DNA of 9,025 nucleotides from Candidatus Calidifonticultor daggyaiensis (lineage in GTDB: Bacteria > Actinomycetota > Humimicrobiia > Humimicrobiales > Humimicrobiaceae): contig JACVJA010000041.1 of assembly GCA_015661035.1 (NCBI GenBank), forward strand, positions 1-9,025, written 5' to 3'. This document shows, piece by piece, positions 1-7,444 of this stretch. Every line of letters begins with the position of its first letter. Position 1 is the first letter of the stretch. Below the pieces are notes generated by a model. That model ran no database searches. It saw only the letters and a program-made list of their open reading frames with translations, and was not told the DNA's origin. Position numbers and translations under genes: made by a program.

Positions 1-23
1 TAACACAAGCTTAAGTAAATAAT

Positions 24-115
24 AAAAAGACTGATGATTTTAAGCCTGCTAATTTGAAATTACTTATAAGTTCTTATTAATTAAATAAAATAGTTTATTA
101 ATAATAAGTCTTTTT
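24..115. terminator. Possible AT-rich terminator after cimA
   Basis: AAAAAGACT (24-32) and AGTCTTTTT (107-115) are perfect 9-bp inverted repeats, with smaller nested pairs inside (CTTATTA 73-79 / TAATAAG 102-108; palindrome ACTTATAAGT 62-71). On the minus strand the second arm ends in AGTCTTTTT followed by ATTATTT, like a U tract; the plus strand reads AGTCTTTTTTT, so it could work in both directions. The 74-nt spacing and low G/C content make it weak. No gene is visible in positions 1-124. Confidence 0.35.
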
Positions 116-124
116 TTCAAACTT

Positions 125-1726
125 TTATATATTTTTATTATTTTTTATATGCATTAATCCATAAATAATACTATCCTGAAGTGCCTGCCAGCTAGCTTCA
201 ATAATATTTTCTGAAACGCCAATTGTTCCCCAGTTCTTTTCTCCATCAGTTGATTCTATTAATACTCTTACTATAGCAGCAGTACCTTGTTTTTCATCTA
301 ATACTCTAACTTTAAAATCTGTTAATTTAATCTTTTCTAAATCAGGATAAAAATTTTTAAGAGCTTTTCTTATTGCACAGTCTAACGCATGTACAGGGCC
401 ATCCCCTTCTGCAGTTTCTATAATCCTATTATTTTTAACATAAATTTTTACTGTAGCTTCAGATATCATTCCAGAGCTGGTTTTTTCATTTAATACTCTA
501 AAACTTTCAAGTGTAAAATAATTTTGTTTAACACCAATTGTGTCTTTTACAATTAATTCAAAAGTTCCGTCTGCTGCTTCAAACTGATAACCTTTATGCT
601 CTAAATCTTGAATAATATTTAATATCTTTGATACACTTGCAAGGTCATTTTCTAAATTTACACCAAATTCTTTAGCCTTTAATATAATTGACTTTTTCCC
701 AGAAAGCTCAGAAATTAAAATATCTCTAGTATTTCCCACTAGTTCAGGTTTTATATGTTCAAATGCTTCAGTTAATTTGCTTACTCCATGAACATGCATT
801 CCAGCTTTATGTGTAAATGCATTTCTGCCTACAAAAGGCTGATTATTAGGCGATGCTTGATTTGCAATTTCACTAACGTATCTTGATAAACTTGTTAAAT
901 GTTTTAAGTTTGACTTAGGAAGGCATTTTTTTCCTAATTTTATTTCAATATTAGGTATTACCTGACATAAATCAGCATTACCACATCTTTCACCATACCC
1001 ATTAATTGTACCTTGTACCATTTTGACATTTTCAAATTTATCAACAGCAATTATAGAATTTGCTACTGCACAACCGCTATCATTATGACAATGTATCCCT
1101 AGCGGTGTATAGATGTTTTTACTTACTACTTTTAAAATTTCTTCAGTTTCTCCTGGTAAACATCCCCCATTAGTATCACATAAAACAATAAAATCCGCCC
1201 CTGCATCTTCAGCTGATTTTAGGGTTTTCAGTGCATAAGCTTGGTCTAATTTATATCCATCAAAAAAGTGTTCTGCATCAAAAATTACCTCAAAGCCACT
1301 ATTTTTTAAAAAAGCAATTGAATCAAAAATCATTTCTATATTATTTTCAAGAGTAGTCTCAATTACTTGTGTTACATGAAGCGGTGAACTTTTTCCAAAT
1401 ATACAAATTACAGTAGCTCCAGAAGCAATTAAAGTTTTTAAGTTTTGATCTTGGTTTGCTTTTGTATTTTTATATTTTGTTCTGCCAAAAGCAACAATTT
1501 TAGAATTTTTTAATTTTTTATTCTTAAGAACTCGGAAAAGTTCCTCATCTTTAGGATTGGAAGCAGGGAATCCAACCTCTATGTAATCAATGCCTATTTC
1601 ATCAAACTTTTCAATAAGCATTAATTTATCCTGAACAGAAAACGAAATATTTGCACTTTGTGCACCGTCTCTTAATGTCGTATCAAAAATAAAAATTTTA
1701 TCCTTATTAAACTCTTTTATTTTCAT
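125..1726 (-). CDS. cimA: (R)-citramalate synthase
   Basis: A 533-residue enzyme condensing acetyl-CoA with pyruvate to (R)-citramalate, the first step of threonine-independent isoleucine synthesis. The barrel shows FDTTLRDGAQ (14-23), VGFPASNPKD (51-60), LCDTNGGCLPGE (182-193), the metal site HCHNDSG (212-218), GERCGN (245-250) and FTHKAGMH (304-311). The ending has the CimA-type regulatory domain: AADGTFELIV (384-393), GDGPVHALDCAI (441-452) and WGTIGVSENIIEASWQAL (499-516). 'RDGAQ', 'DTNGG' and the 'W.T.GVS.NIIEASW' ending separate it from LeuA; length matches the roughly 520-530-residue CimA family, in which isoleucine feedback has been reported. It follows leuD by 42 bp and is probably co-transcribed, so LeuCD can process citramalate. 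The ATG lacks a recognisable Shine-Dalgarno, unlike its neighbours. An AAGGA in codons 8-10 precedes ATT codon 11, and a rare internal start is a weak alternative. Confidence 0.94.
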   Translation of the reverse strand: MKIKEFNKDKIFIFDTTLRDGAQSANISFSVQDKLMLIEKFDEIGIDYIEVGFPASNPKDEELFRVLKNKKLKNSKIVAFGRTKYKNTKANQDQNLKTLIASGATVICIFGKSSPLHVTQVIETTLENNIEMIFDSIAFLKNSGFEVIFDAEHFFDGYKLDQAYALKTLKSAEDAGADFIVLCDTNGGCLPGETEEILKVVSKNIYTPLGIHCHNDSGCAVANSIIAVDKFENVKMVQGTINGYGERCGNADLCQVIPNIEIKLGKKCLPKSNLKHLTSLSRYVSEIANQASPNNQPFVGRNAFTHKAGMHVHGVSKLTEAFEHIKPELVGNTRDILISELSGKKSIILKAKEFGVNLENDLASVSKILNIIQDLEHKGYQFEAADGTFELIVKDTIGVKQNYFTLESFRVLNEKTSSGMISEATVKIYVKNNRIIETAEGDGPVHALDCAIRKALKNFYPDLEKIKLTDFKVRVLDEKQGTAAIVRVLIESTDGEKNWGTIGVSENIIEASWQALQDSIIYGLMHIKNNKNI

Positions 1727-1768
1727 TGTTGGTTTTTATTAAAATATTAATTATAAACAATAAATATT

Positions 1769-2350
1769 TTAGGTTACTTGTAAAATTTTTCTGGTGTAAT
1801 TAATATAACCACCGCTTGATATTATCTGCTGAATAAAATCCGGCACAGGATTTATTTGATAAGTTTTACTTTGTGTTACGTTTTTAATTATGCCATTACC
1901 CAGGTCTATTTCTAACTCATCAAATTCATTTATTTGATTAGCAGATTCGATGGAGGGAATAACCAGTAATCCAATATTTATGGCATTTCTAAAAAAAATT
2001 CTTGCAAAAGTTTTAGCAATTATAATTTTTACACCACTTGCTTTTATTGCAATAGGCGCATGTTCTCTTGAAGAGCCGCAGCCAAAATTATAACCGGCTA
2101 CTATTATTTTAGCCTTTTCAATCTTTTTCTTAAAATCTTTATCTAAGTCTTCAAAACAGTGATTCGCTAATTCAATTTCATTTGTTGTATTTAAATATCT
2201 TGCAGGAATTATAACGTCAGTGTCAACATTGTCTCCATATTTAATAACTCGATCTTTAATAATATTAACACTTCTTTTTTTATCTTTTCCATGCTTCTGA
2301 ACGTTATTATTTTTATTATCTTTACTAATAAAATAATTGTTTTTTAACAT
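1769..2350 (-). CDS. leuD: 3-isopropylmalate dehydratase small subunit with N-terminal extension
   Basis: The small 'swivel' subunit that completes the LeuCD active site. The core begins around residue 34 and shows [16 protein letters not shown] (38-53), [13 protein letters not shown] (87-99), which contributes the substrate-binding Ser/Arg loop, and [15 protein letters not shown] (115-129). The core of about 160 residues matches the short bacterial/archaeal LeuD type. The protein is 193 residues because of a roughly 30-residue Asn/Lys-rich N-terminal extension. The start is strongly supported: GGAGGAGGT (plus-strand 2357-2365), inside the last leuC codons, sits 6 nt before the ATG, and the ATG shares its A with the leuC TAA stop (TAATG). 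No other in-frame ATG, GTG or TTG occurs before the core. The overlap implies translational coupling with leuC, suited to two subunits of one complex. It is followed after 42 bp by cimA. Confidence 0.95.
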   Translation of the reverse strand: MLKNNYFISKDNKNNNVQKHGKDKKRSVNIIKDRVIKYGDNVDTDVIIPARYLNTTNEIELANHCFEDLDKDFKKKIEKAKIIVAGYNFGCGSSREHAPIAIKASGVKIIIAKTFARIFFRNAINIGLLVIPSIESANQINEFDELEIDLGNGIIKNVTQSKTYQINPVPDFIQQIISSGGYINYTRKILQVT

Positions 2351-3756
2351 TACATAACCTCCTCCGGTACCGCAATTCTACCCATAATTGCTGATGCTGC
2401 TGCAACAGCTGGTCCACTTAAGTATACCTCACTCTTTGGATGGCCCATCCTTCCAACAAAATTCCTGTTAGTGGTTGAAATAGCTTTTTCTCCCTCAGCA
2501 AGTATACCCATATGGCCACCTAGACAAGGACCGCAAGTTGGTGTGCTAACAACACAACCTGATTCTATAAAAATCTCTAAATAACCTTTTTTAAGTGCGT
2601 CTAAATAGACATTTTGAGTTGCAGGAATTATTATTGCCCTAACTTTACTATTTACCTTTTTATTCTTAAAAATTTCAGCAGCAATTTTCATATCCTCAAT
2701 TCTTCCATTAGTACATGAACCAATAACTACTTGGTCAATTTTAATACCTTTTAAGTTCTTAGCATCTTGAGTATTTGATGGCAAATGAGGGAGCGCTACC
2801 TGCAAATTAATTTTATCACAGTTAATCTCGTAAGTTTTATAATATTCTGCATCATCATCAGCATAAAAAACATTGTATTTTTCATCTGTTTTATTCTTTA
2901 AATATGCCCTTGTAATATCATCCACCTCTATTATTCCAAACTTTCCACCAGCTTCTATGGCCATATTACACATAGTAAACCTTGAATCCATTGAAAGGCT
3001 TCTAATGACAGGGCCTGTAAATTCCATTGACATATATAGGGCTCCATCTACTCCTATTAAACCAATCGTATATAATATTAAGTCTTTTCCTGTAACATAA
3101 GGCTTAAGGCTTCCGGTATAAATAAATTTTATAGAATCAGGAACCATAAACCATGTATAGCCAGTTGCCATTGCTACTGCTAAATCAGTACTTCCAACAC
3201 CAGTAGCAGCTGCACCTAATGCACCGTAAGTACAAGTATGTGAATCTGCACCAACAATAAGCTGACCAGGTAAAACTATACCTGCTTCAGGAAGCAAAGC
3301 ATGCTCGATACCCATTTTTCCTACTTCAAAATAATTTTTTATTTCTTGTTGATATGCAAATTCCCTAATAAATTTACATTGTTGTGCAGACTTAATATCT
3401 TTATTAGGAGTAAAGTGATCAGGGACAATTACAACCTTATTTTTATCAAAAACTTCTTTAATACCAATCTTTTTAAATTCCTCAATTGCTAAGGGCATAG
3501 TAATATCATTTCCTAAAACTATATCTACTTTTGCATTAACTAACTGCCCAGCTTTTAAATAAGAATTGCCACTATGAAAAGCCAGAATCTTCTGAGCTAT
3601 TGTTTGTGGATAATTTTGTTTTTTTGCATTTTTACTAAATGTGTTAAAATTAGCTACATTATTTTCTGTATTTCTTAAACTTTTATCTGCACTATAATCT
3701 GAACTATTTATATTATTTATATAATTTATATTATTTATATTATTTAAAATATTCAT
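2350..3756 (-). CDS. leuC: 3-isopropylmalate dehydratase large subunit with unusual N-terminal extension
   Basis: The large, [4Fe-4S]-bearing subunit of isopropylmalate isomerase, which with LeuD converts 2- to 3-isopropylmalate and in citramalate-pathway organisms also citramalate to 3-methylmalate. The aconitase-fold core starts near residue 50 (QTIAQKIL). Three cluster cysteines are visible: C348 in IGSCTNGR, and C408 and C411 in [23 protein letters not shown] and [16 protein letters not shown] are also typical. Core length fits the roughly 420-residue bacterial/archaeal two-subunit type, but this protein has 468 residues. The extra roughly 48 at the N-terminus are Asn-rich, low complexity, and begin with Ile-Asn-Asn-like repeats. 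The ATG has AAAGGG (plus-strand 3765-3770) at 8 nt spacing, and there is no in-frame ATG, GTG or TTG between it and the core, so the extension appears genuine. The stop codon overlaps the leuD start. A 253-bp AT-rich spacer precedes the gene. Confidence 0.95.
   Translation of the reverse strand: MNILNNINNINYINNINSSDYSADKSLRNTENNVANFNTFSKNAKKQNYPQTIAQKILAFHSGNSYLKAGQLVNAKVDIVLGNDITMPLAIEEFKKIGIKEVFDKNKVVIVPDHFTPNKDIKSAQQCKFIREFAYQQEIKNYFEVGKMGIEHALLPEAGIVLPGQLIVGADSHTCTYGALGAAATGVGSTDLAVAMATGYTWFMVPDSIKFIYTGSLKPYVTGKDLILYTIGLIGVDGALYMSMEFTGPVIRSLSMDSRFTMCNMAIEAGGKFGIIEVDDITRAYLKNKTDEKYNVFYADDDAEYYKTYEINCDKINLQVALPHLPSNTQDAKNLKGIKIDQVVIGSCTNGRIEDMKIAAEIFKNKKVNSKVRAIIIPATQNVYLDALKKGYLEIFIESGCVVSTPTCGPCLGGHMGILAEGEKAISTTNRNFVGRMGHPKSEVYLSGPAVAAASAIMGRIAVPEEVM
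2357..2365 (-). promoter_or_regulatory. Strong Shine-Dalgarno of leuD inside the leuC 3' end
   Basis: The minus strand reads GGAGGAGGT followed by 6 nt and then the leuD ATG. The site is part of the final leuC codons (Pro-Glu-Glu-Val-Met), and leuC stops at the TAATG overlap. It is the strongest ribosome binding site in the window and fixes the leuD start at 2350. Confidence 0.9.
3703..3747 (-). repeat. In-frame 9-bp minisatellite at the 5' end of leuC
   Basis: Five consecutive 9-bp units are seen on the plus strand: ACTATTTAT, ATTATTTAT, ATAATTTAT, ATTATTTAT, ATTATTTAA. Each differs from ATTATTTAT by at most one base. Read on the minus strand they encode Ile/Leu-Asn-Asn-type triplets just after the initiator Met ([18 protein letters not shown]). 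The unit is a multiple of three, so copy-number change would alter protein length but not frame. Confidence 0.85.
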
Positions 3757-3764
3757 TTTATAAG

Positions 3765-3770
3765 CCCTTT
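3765..3770 (-). promoter_or_regulatory. Shine-Dalgarno of leuC
   Basis: The minus strand reads AAAGGG, 8 nt upstream of the leuC ATG at 3756. It matters because it supports the upstream start that adds the Asn-rich N-terminal extension. Confidence 0.7.
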
Positions 3771-3923
3771 ATAAAACTATATTAATAAAGTACAAATTAA
3801 AAAATTTAGAATCTATTTTTAAAGTAATTATTGTAATCTATTGTTATAATAAACTATTTTTTATAATTTAATTAAAATTATTAAAAAAATCAGTAATAAA
3901 ATTAATTAATTCCTGATGAATAA

Positions 3924-3939
3924 TTCGGCATTTTGCCAA
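3924..3939. promoter_or_regulatory. Near-palindrome GC island in the leuA-leuC spacer
   Basis: TTCGGCA, TTT, TGCCAA on the plus strand form a 6-bp inverted repeat (TTGGCA/TGCCAA with one bulged C). It is the only G/C-containing palindrome in a 253-bp spacer otherwise nearly all A/T, about 170 bp upstream of the leuC start. It might be an operator or a small leader hairpin. No T-box core, leucine-rich leader peptide or known riboswitch was recognised around it. Confidence 0.3.
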
Positions 3940-3969
3940 TATTGACTTTTATTTGAGAATAAAGTTAAT

Positions 3970-3987
3970 TAAAATTTTTAAATTTTA
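3970..3987 (-). terminator. AT-only inverted repeat after leuA
   Basis: TAAAATTT and AAATTTTA, separated by TT, form a perfect 8-bp inverted repeat beginning about 22 nt after the leuA stop. A second imperfect stem follows (about 3946-3965, ACTTT(T)ATT / AATAAAGT). Neither has G/C strength or a clear U tract, so termination is only possible, not demonstrated. Confidence 0.3.
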
Positions 3988-4009
3988 GCAATTATTCAGC
4001 AAGAACTAA

Positions 4010-5530
4010 TTAAGTATTTTGATTAGCTTTATAAATCATTATCCTATTTAATGCATCTATATAAGATTTAATACTAGCTTCTATAACATCAGTACTAATT
4101 GCACTACCCATTACCTCTAAGTCTTTATATTTTACTGTAATTTTTACAGAACCAATGGCATCTTTCCCGCTAGTAACTGCCTCAATATTATAATCTAAAA
4201 GCTCCACTTTCATTGAAGTTATATTATCTATTGCTTTAAAAGAAGCATCTACTGGCCCATCCCCATAAGCTGCGCTTTCCATAAAATTGCCGTTAACCTC
4301 AAGGCCTACAGTTGCTGTAGATTTAATACTTGAACCATTTATAACCTGATAATATTTTAATCTAAAAAATTCCTCAATTTCTCTTATTTCCTCATTTACT
4401 ATAGCTTTTAAATCAGCATCTGAAATTTCACCCTTTCTTTCAGCAAGTTCTTTAAACTTTAAAAAAGCCTTTTCCACTTCGTTTTCTTTAAGTGAAAAAC
4501 CTAACTCATTTATCCTTTTAATAAAAGCATGTCTGCCTGAATGTTTACCCAATAGTAGCCTTGTTGGCTGAGAACCAATATCTTCAGGTTTCATAATTTC
4601 ATAAGTTGAAGGGTGTTTTAACATGCCATCTTGGTGAATTCCTGCTTCATGCGTAAAGACATTCTTACCGACTATTGGTTTATTTGGCGCAACTGAATAG
4701 CCTGTAAGATGTCGAACTAAGGTGCTAGTACGCATTATTTCCTTTAAATTTAAATCAGTATAAAAATTCAAATCTTTCTTTCTAGTATCAATTATCATTG
4801 CTATCTCTTCAAGTGCTGCATTTCCAGCTCTTTCCCCTATACCATTTACTGCAACTTCAATTTGTCTTGCGCCATGTTGAATTGCTAAAATTGAATTAGC
4901 AACTGCTAGTCCTAAATCATTATGACAATGAACACTAATTATAATATCCTCGATACCTTTAATATTTTGAATAAGATAATCTATTAAGCTTGCGTATTCT
5001 TCAGGTAAAGCATATCCTACAGTGTCAGGAACATTTAAAACTTTAGCTCCTGCTTTAATTGCAACCTCATACATCCTGCATAAAAAGTCTCTATCACTTC
5101 TTGTTGCATCCATAGCAGAGAATTCAACATTATCAGTATATTTTCGCGCTAGCTTTACAGCAGTTTCTGCAAGGTCTAATGCTTCTTGTCTTGTTTTTTT
5201 AAACTGATATTCAAGATGTATATCAGATGAAGATATAAATGTATGAATTACTGGATACTTTGCAAATTTTAATGCTTCACCAGCTGTATCAATATCCTTA
5301 GGAACTGCACGTGCTAATGCTGCAATCCTTTTATTTTTAATGGTTTTTGAAATTTCTACTACCGAATTAAAATCACTTTTTGACGAGATTGGAAATCCAG
5401 CTTCAATAATATCAACATTTAATCTATCTAATTGTTCAGCGAGCTGCAATTTTTGCCTTACATTTAAATGAATTCCAGGGGCTTGTTCACCATCTCTTAA
5501 AGTTGTATCAAATATATATATTTTTTCCAT
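4010..5530 (-). CDS. leuA: 2-isopropylmalate synthase
   Basis: A complete 506-residue enzyme that condenses acetyl-CoA with 2-oxoisovalerate to give 2-isopropylmalate, the first step of leucine synthesis. The TIM-barrel domain opens with FDTTLRDGEQAPG (7-19), which includes the metal-ligand Asp and catalytic Arg. It continues through the metal-binding HCHNDLG (201-207, H201 and H203) and GERAGN (232-237, with metal-ligand N237), and FTHEAGIHQDG (292-302) of the subdomain. The C-terminal part from about residue 385 is the LeuA regulatory/dimerisation domain, including a GDGPVDA segment (423-429) and the DVIEAS ending; in the family it binds leucine for feedback inhibition. Full length and the 'EQAPG' version of the first motif separate it from the related CimA in the same cluster. 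The start has GTAGGT (plus-strand 5539-5544) 8 nt upstream. The gene lies 41 bp after serA, then a 253-bp spacer precedes leuC. No defects are visible. Confidence 0.96.
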   Translation of the reverse strand: MEKIYIFDTTLRDGEQAPGIHLNVRQKLQLAEQLDRLNVDIIEAGFPISSKSDFNSVVEISKTIKNKRIAALARAVPKDIDTAGEALKFAKYPVIHTFISSSDIHLEYQFKKTRQEALDLAETAVKLARKYTDNVEFSAMDATRSDRDFLCRMYEVAIKAGAKVLNVPDTVGYALPEEYASLIDYLIQNIKGIEDIIISVHCHNDLGLAVANSILAIQHGARQIEVAVNGIGERAGNAALEEIAMIIDTRKKDLNFYTDLNLKEIMRTSTLVRHLTGYSVAPNKPIVGKNVFTHEAGIHQDGMLKHPSTYEIMKPEDIGSQPTRLLLGKHSGRHAFIKRINELGFSLKENEVEKAFLKFKELAERKGEISDADLKAIVNEEIREIEEFFRLKYYQVINGSSIKSTATVGLEVNGNFMESAAYGDGPVDASFKAIDNITSMKVELLDYNIEAVTSGKDAIGSVKITVKYKDLEVMGSAISTDVIEASIKSYIDALNRIMIYKANQNT

Positions 5531-5571
5531 AATTTTTTACCTACTCTTCTTATTCTTCAAAATTTAAAAGT

Positions 5572-7155
5572 TTATAAGTTTACAACTTTTATATTTTTTA
5601 GTCCAGTCATTTTCTTAACTTCTTCTACCATTTCTGGCGTTAACGGAGAATCTATATTTAATCCCATAACTGCATCACCACCAATTTTTTTCCTTCCTAC
5701 ATGCATTGCAGCAATATTAATATTTAGTTTTCCAAATGCTGTTCCAATTTTACCAATTTGTCCTGGGATATCTTCATACCTCAAGAAAACCATGTGTTTT
5801 GAAGGAACCATATCAATTGCAAATTTATCTATTGAAATAAATCTTGGTTGATTTTTAATGCCAGTTACTGTACCAGATATTGAAAGTTCGCTATCTTTAC
5901 CTTTACCATTTAATGTAATTAGGTTTATATAATCTTTTGATTGAAGACTTTTAACTTCTTTTATTTTAAGCCCGCTTTCTTCTGCAATAAGTGGAACATT
6001 TACGACATTTACATTGTCACTAGTATACCTGTTTAAAATTTTTACTAAAATCATATTTGTTAATATTTTAGTATCATATTCTGCAATTTTTCCATAATAC
6101 CCAACTTCAATACTCTCAAGATTCCCTTCAAATAATCCACTAAATAAAGATCCCATACTTTCACAAAGTTCAAAAAACGGAGAAACAGCTTCCATAGATT
6201 CAGGGCTAATAGATGGCAGGTTAACTGCAAAGGTTGCCGGCTTACCTGAAAGCACAGCATCAACTTGTTCTGCTATCATCATTCCTGCCCTATCTTGAGC
6301 TTCGTCTGTAGACGCACCAAGATGCGGAGTGCAAACTACTTTATCTAGTTCAAAAAGTGGGGAATTTTGACAAGGTTCACTTTCAAAAACATCTAGAGCT
6401 GCACCACCAACTATCCCTTCTTTTATAGCTTCAGCTAAATCATTTTCAACAATAATTCCACCTCTAGCCGCATTTATTATAATTACTCCCCTTTTCATTT
6501 TTTTAAATTCTTCTTTATTAAACATGCCTAAAGTTTCCTTGTTTTTAGGCAAGTGAATAGTAATAAAATCAGCAACTTTATAAATATCCTCAAGTTTCTC
6601 GGCTCTTTCTATTCCTAATGATGAAAACTTTTCTTGCGCAGTAAACGGGTCATAAGCTATTACTTTCATACCAAGCCCTATTGCTTTTTTTGCAACCAGA
6701 TATCCAATTTTGCCAAATCCTATAACCCCTAATATTTTGCCTTCAATTTCTGTACCTTTAAACTTTGATTTTTCCCATTTCCCAGATTTTGTTGAAAAAT
6801 CTGCTTCAGGTATTTTTCTTGCAATTGCAAGCATAAGGCCAATTGTATGCTCAGCAACAGATACACTATTACTACCAGGTGCATTTACTACAATTATGCC
6901 TTTTTTTGTTGAAGCCTTTACATCAACATTATCAACACCAACTCCAGCTCGCCCAATAACCTCCAATTTTTCAGCTGCATTTATAATATCTTCAGTCATC
7001 TTTGTAGCACTTCTAATTATAATAGCATGATAATCTTTAATTATTTTTTTTAATTCTTCTGGTGAAATTCCTTTTTTAACATCTACAATATATTTTTCTT
7101 CCAGCATTTTTTTAGCATTTTCAGATATACCATCTGTTGCTATTATCTTTTTCAT
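5572..7155 (-). CDS. serA: D-3-phosphoglycerate dehydrogenase, long form with ACT domain
   Basis: This 527-residue protein oxidises 3-phosphoglycerate to 3-phosphohydroxypyruvate with NAD+, the first committed step of serine synthesis, in the cytoplasm. Domain order is: substrate-binding half (about 1-95), Rossmann NAD domain (about 96-290) with GFGKIG at 146-151 and the acidic NAD-ribose site near AYDP (167-170), return to the substrate domain, an intervening ASB-type domain (about 320-445), and a C-terminal ACT domain (about 455-527, beginning FLRYEDIPGQIGKIG). Catalytic residues are visible as R231 in NAARGG, E260 in ESEP and H278 in TPHLGAST. The roughly 525-residue length is typical of the long type 1 enzymes, where ASB and ACT domains mediate serine control. 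The start is supported by AGAGGT (plus-strand 7165-7170) 9 nt upstream. It lies 41 bp ahead of leuA, so the two are probably co-transcribed, while a 289-bp AT-rich spacer separates it from the aminotransferase. Confidence 0.96.
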   Translation of the reverse strand: MKKIIATDGISENAKKMLEEKYIVDVKKGISPEELKKIIKDYHAIIIRSATKMTEDIINAAEKLEVIGRAGVGVDNVDVKASTKKGIIVVNAPGSNSVSVAEHTIGLMLAIARKIPEADFSTKSGKWEKSKFKGTEIEGKILGVIGFGKIGYLVAKKAIGLGMKVIAYDPFTAQEKFSSLGIERAEKLEDIYKVADFITIHLPKNKETLGMFNKEEFKKMKRGVIIINAARGGIIVENDLAEAIKEGIVGGAALDVFESEPCQNSPLFELDKVVCTPHLGASTDEAQDRAGMMIAEQVDAVLSGKPATFAVNLPSISPESMEAVSPFFELCESMGSLFSGLFEGNLESIEVGYYGKIAEYDTKILTNMILVKILNRYTSDNVNVVNVPLIAEESGLKIKEVKSLQSKDYINLITLNGKGKDSELSISGTVTGIKNQPRFISIDKFAIDMVPSKHMVFLRYEDIPGQIGKIGTAFGKLNINIAAMHVGRKKIGGDAVMGLNIDSPLTPEMVEEVKKMTGLKNIKVVNL

Positions 7156-7176
7156 TTTTCTTCTACCTCTTTTATA

Positions 7177-7208
7177 TTATTTAATTATTTTATGTTATTT
7201 AATAATTT
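7177..7208. repeat. AT-only 14-bp direct repeat just upstream of serA
   Basis: TTATTTAATTATTT (7177-7190) and TTATTTAATAATTT (7195-7208) are direct repeats with one mismatch and an 18-bp period, just upstream of the serA ribosome binding site. Given the AT-only composition this is probably low-complexity sequence. Confidence 0.45.
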
Positions 7209-7250
7209 AAGGCTTTTAAAGTTGCTTGCAATCTGTAATACTTTTTTATA

Positions 7251-7288
7251 ACCTACAATATATACTATTACCTACAATATATATTATT
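7251..7288. repeat. 19-bp tandem repeat upstream of serA
   Basis: Two adjacent 19-bp copies on the plus strand, ACCTACAATATATACTATT (7251-7269) and ACCTACAATATATATTATT (7270-7288), differ at one position. They lie in the aminotransferase-serA spacer, about 100-130 bp upstream of the serA start. The core TACAATA appears in inverse orientation nearby as TATTGTA at 7361-7367 and 7376-7382. This could be a repeated protein-binding site or simple AT-rich slippage; the sequence cannot decide. Confidence 0.75.
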
Positions 7289-7424
7289 TTATTATGTTAC
7301 TTAACCTATTGAAGCAATATAATTTATCATATTTAAAACTTATCAAATTTATTGAATATGTATTGTATATTATCCTATTGTATTAGAACAAAAATAATAA
7401 TTATTTTACATGAGTGTCGCCTTA

Positions 7425-7444
7425 TAATTAATGAACATTAATTA
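7425..7444 (-). terminator. Perfect inverted repeat immediately after the aminotransferase stop
   Basis: TAATTAATG and CATTAATTA (9 bp each, 2 nt apart) form a perfect inverted repeat directly adjoining the TAG stop. In RNA this gives an 8-bp A/U stem with a four-base loop. It is not followed by a U tract in the minus-strand direction, so it may be a weak terminator, a 3'-end stabilising stem, or a protein-binding palindrome. Confidence 0.4.

Noticed and set aside
2873..3100. Plus-strand open frame of 75 codons within leuC, and similar ones at 3301-3492, 5022-5207 and 6710-7030
   Set aside because: They are antisense to well-conserved coding regions, match no family I recognise, and are explained by the codon bias of the real genes.
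3762..3798. TTGTAC with 16-nt spacing to TATAAA as a leuC promoter
   Set aside because: The proposed -10 element overlaps the leuC Shine-Dalgarno, so a transcript from it could not carry the ribosome binding site.
3757..4009. Leucine leader peptide or T-box upstream of leuC
   Set aside because: The only short ATG frame seen (ATGCCGAATTAT..., about 9 codons) has no leucine codons and no SD, and no T-box core sequence is present in the spacer.
6060..6263. Minus-strand open frame of 67 codons within serA
   Set aside because: It is an out-of-frame shadow of the intact serA reading frame with no recognisable protein features.
7177..7383. CRISPR-like array of short repeats
   Set aside because: Repeats are short, AT-only or directly abutting, with no unique spacers of regular length and no cas genes.
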